Assembly (NCBI RefSeq): GCF_905163445.1
Contig: NC_053195.1
Coordinates: 1,354,501-1,418,500 of the forward strand
Source of the DNA: Pararge aegeria
Taxonomy: Eukaryota > Arthropoda > Insecta > Lepidoptera > Nymphalidae
Reading direction: 5' to 3'
Length of the DNA stretch: 64,000 bases
The notes beneath the pieces are model-generated. The model was not told where the DNA came from, searched no databases, and worked only from the letters and a program-made list of their open reading frames with translations. Shown piece by piece: positions 62,931 to 64,000 of the stretch (its first letter is position 1; every line of letters begins with the position of its first letter). A program made the translations under genes and the position numbers.

Positions 62931-64000
62931 TCTATAAAAAATTTGGATCTGCATCATTTAATCATAAAAATAACCTGAGCGAGGAAAATCTATTAAAATA
63001 AGCTACACAAGGTTTCGCACTAACAATATAAATGGTTATTATAATTTATGTATTAATTTTCTCATCATGATGATCGTTACATGATGTAATGCTGCCTTGG
63101 GAGTCCTTGGAACATGTTCATACACGTTATTACATAGAAGCAGTTCCGTGTTTGTTATTAATAAAAAAACGTGCGCAATGTAGGCCATTTAAATTTAATT
63201 CAATATAAAACATTGATTTTCATTTCACACACGGATGGCCTCGTATTCAGAAGCCTTTTCAACAAGTTGCCAACCGGTTGGCTTCTTATAACCCACACAA
63301 TTTTGCTAACAAACAAAATTTCTTCAATATAAATATATGTAACTTTTTCTATGCAAACTTTCATCCGTCATTCTACACTCCGACCCACTGTGTCGCATCA
63401 CCCATCAACGTCATTATTTCGTTTCCTCGTCTCGTAGCACACATTATCATATTATCACTAGCGATACTAAATAGCGAAAAACCATTTAAAACAAATTAAC
63501 TATCGATAATAAAAAGGTTTTTAATCAGACTGCTAGTAACAACTTAACTCTTCAGCTTTATTATATTCTCTCAAAAATTCAAAACCCTTTCGCAAAAAAA
63601 TTCAAATTATCTTTATAAGTAGGTACTTTTTACCCGTACATTAAACTACATACTCGTATTTCCTCAGATCACTTTTCACATGTGAGAACTTGAAAATTAT
63701 TGTTATCCAGTTGAAAAAGTAATTAAGTAATCATCGGAGTTTCGTCAAACCCAATGATACAGTTATTCACGACTGAGAAAACACGGCGCCAGAAAATACA
63801 AACCAATTTTTAACAAAATTATTAAAACTCTTATGTCGAAGGAAAATCGATCTTTTCACTTTTAACTTAAGGCTCAAGACGTTCGCATACCGACGTTTAC
63901 TTTCCGTGATGATAATTGTCCGGACTTCAAAAGTCAAATATTTAAGAACGGAACTCTACCCCACGGGTGTTGGGTTAACTTTAATTTTGTTTTTTGTTTA
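62931..64000. other. No gene seen
   Basis: About 1 kb of AT-rich, apparently unique sequence. A frame at 63278-63499 has no recognisable motif. Confidence 0.4.

Noticed and set aside
1..64000. A multi-gene operon-like or defence-type system
   Set aside because: No tandem coding genes, ribosome-binding sites or conserved gene blocks exist. The window is repeat-rich eukaryotic DNA.

Overview
This 64 kb window reads as gene-poor, AT-rich insect nuclear DNA, almost certainly Lepidoptera and most like a butterfly (order fairly sure, family a guess). The reasons are: tRNA-derived SINEs with intact Pol III A and B boxes; non-LTR retrotransposons (LINEs) that end in simple-sequence tails; short non-autonomous Helitrons with TC...CTAG ends; tRNA-like and TIR elements of lepidopteran type; and a short TTAGG-type repeat. 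There is no operon, rRNA gene, CRISPR array or functional tRNA gene, and no complete host gene. Family identities come from recognised sequence patterns, not from a database search.

Family names used here. SINE-A has a head like GGCCGATTGGCGCAGTGG, a B box GGTTCGATTCCCAC and a TTTATTTA-type tail. SINE-B has a head GACGACCTCCCTGGCGCAAC and an A-rich tail. SINE-C has a head like GCCCAGTGGGTAGGAG and a (GAT)n tail. LINE-J is a Jockey-like LINE with a (TTTGAC)n tail. LINE-C is a LINE with a (CATT)n tail. LINE-H is a LINE ending in an RNase H-type region. RTE-like LINEs and U1-U6 (unclassified repeats found here in two or more copies) complete the list.

Layout. 0-3 kb: LINE-J end, SINE-B, a TIR element nested in a second LINE-J copy, and the U1 repeat pair. 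3.38-3.60 kb, minus strand: the best host-gene signal, an exon-like frame encoding a UBA domain that resembles the C-terminus of UBL7-type ubiquitin-like proteins. 5-13 kb: Helitrons, SINE-A/B/C and a LINE inserted in a SINE-A. 13-22 kb: SINE-B copies, a TAA-flanked MITE with a duplicated end, Helitrons and a CpG-rich promoter-like patch. 22-26 kb: mostly unique AT-rich DNA. 26.2-27.8 kb: a LINE-H inserted, with target-site duplication, into a LINE-J that may itself lie in a hAT-like element. 28-33.7 kb: dense SINE, LINE and Helitron copies, including a SINE/LINE chimera and a second SINE-A split by a LINE. 34-44 kb: SINEs, two full Helitrons in opposite orientation 59 bp apart, and an RTE-like LINE that has lost its catalytic box. 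44-47 kb: a Helitron with an internal inverted repeat, a three-copy module and an apparently perfect 84-bp-arm palindrome. 47-59 kb: SINEs, LINE fragments, a Helitron and three weak exon-like frames. 59.4-59.8 kb: a 5'-truncated LINE end. 60-64 kb: largely unique AT-rich DNA.

Nothing points to a multi-gene system. The region is best seen as an intron or intergenic stretch that has collected mobile elements. If the UBA exon is real, the DNA to its right on this map could be an upstream intron of that minus-strand gene. The most unusual structures are the 46.3-46.5 kb palindrome, the nested insertions with readable target-site duplications, six Helitrons with intact termini, and the UBA exon.
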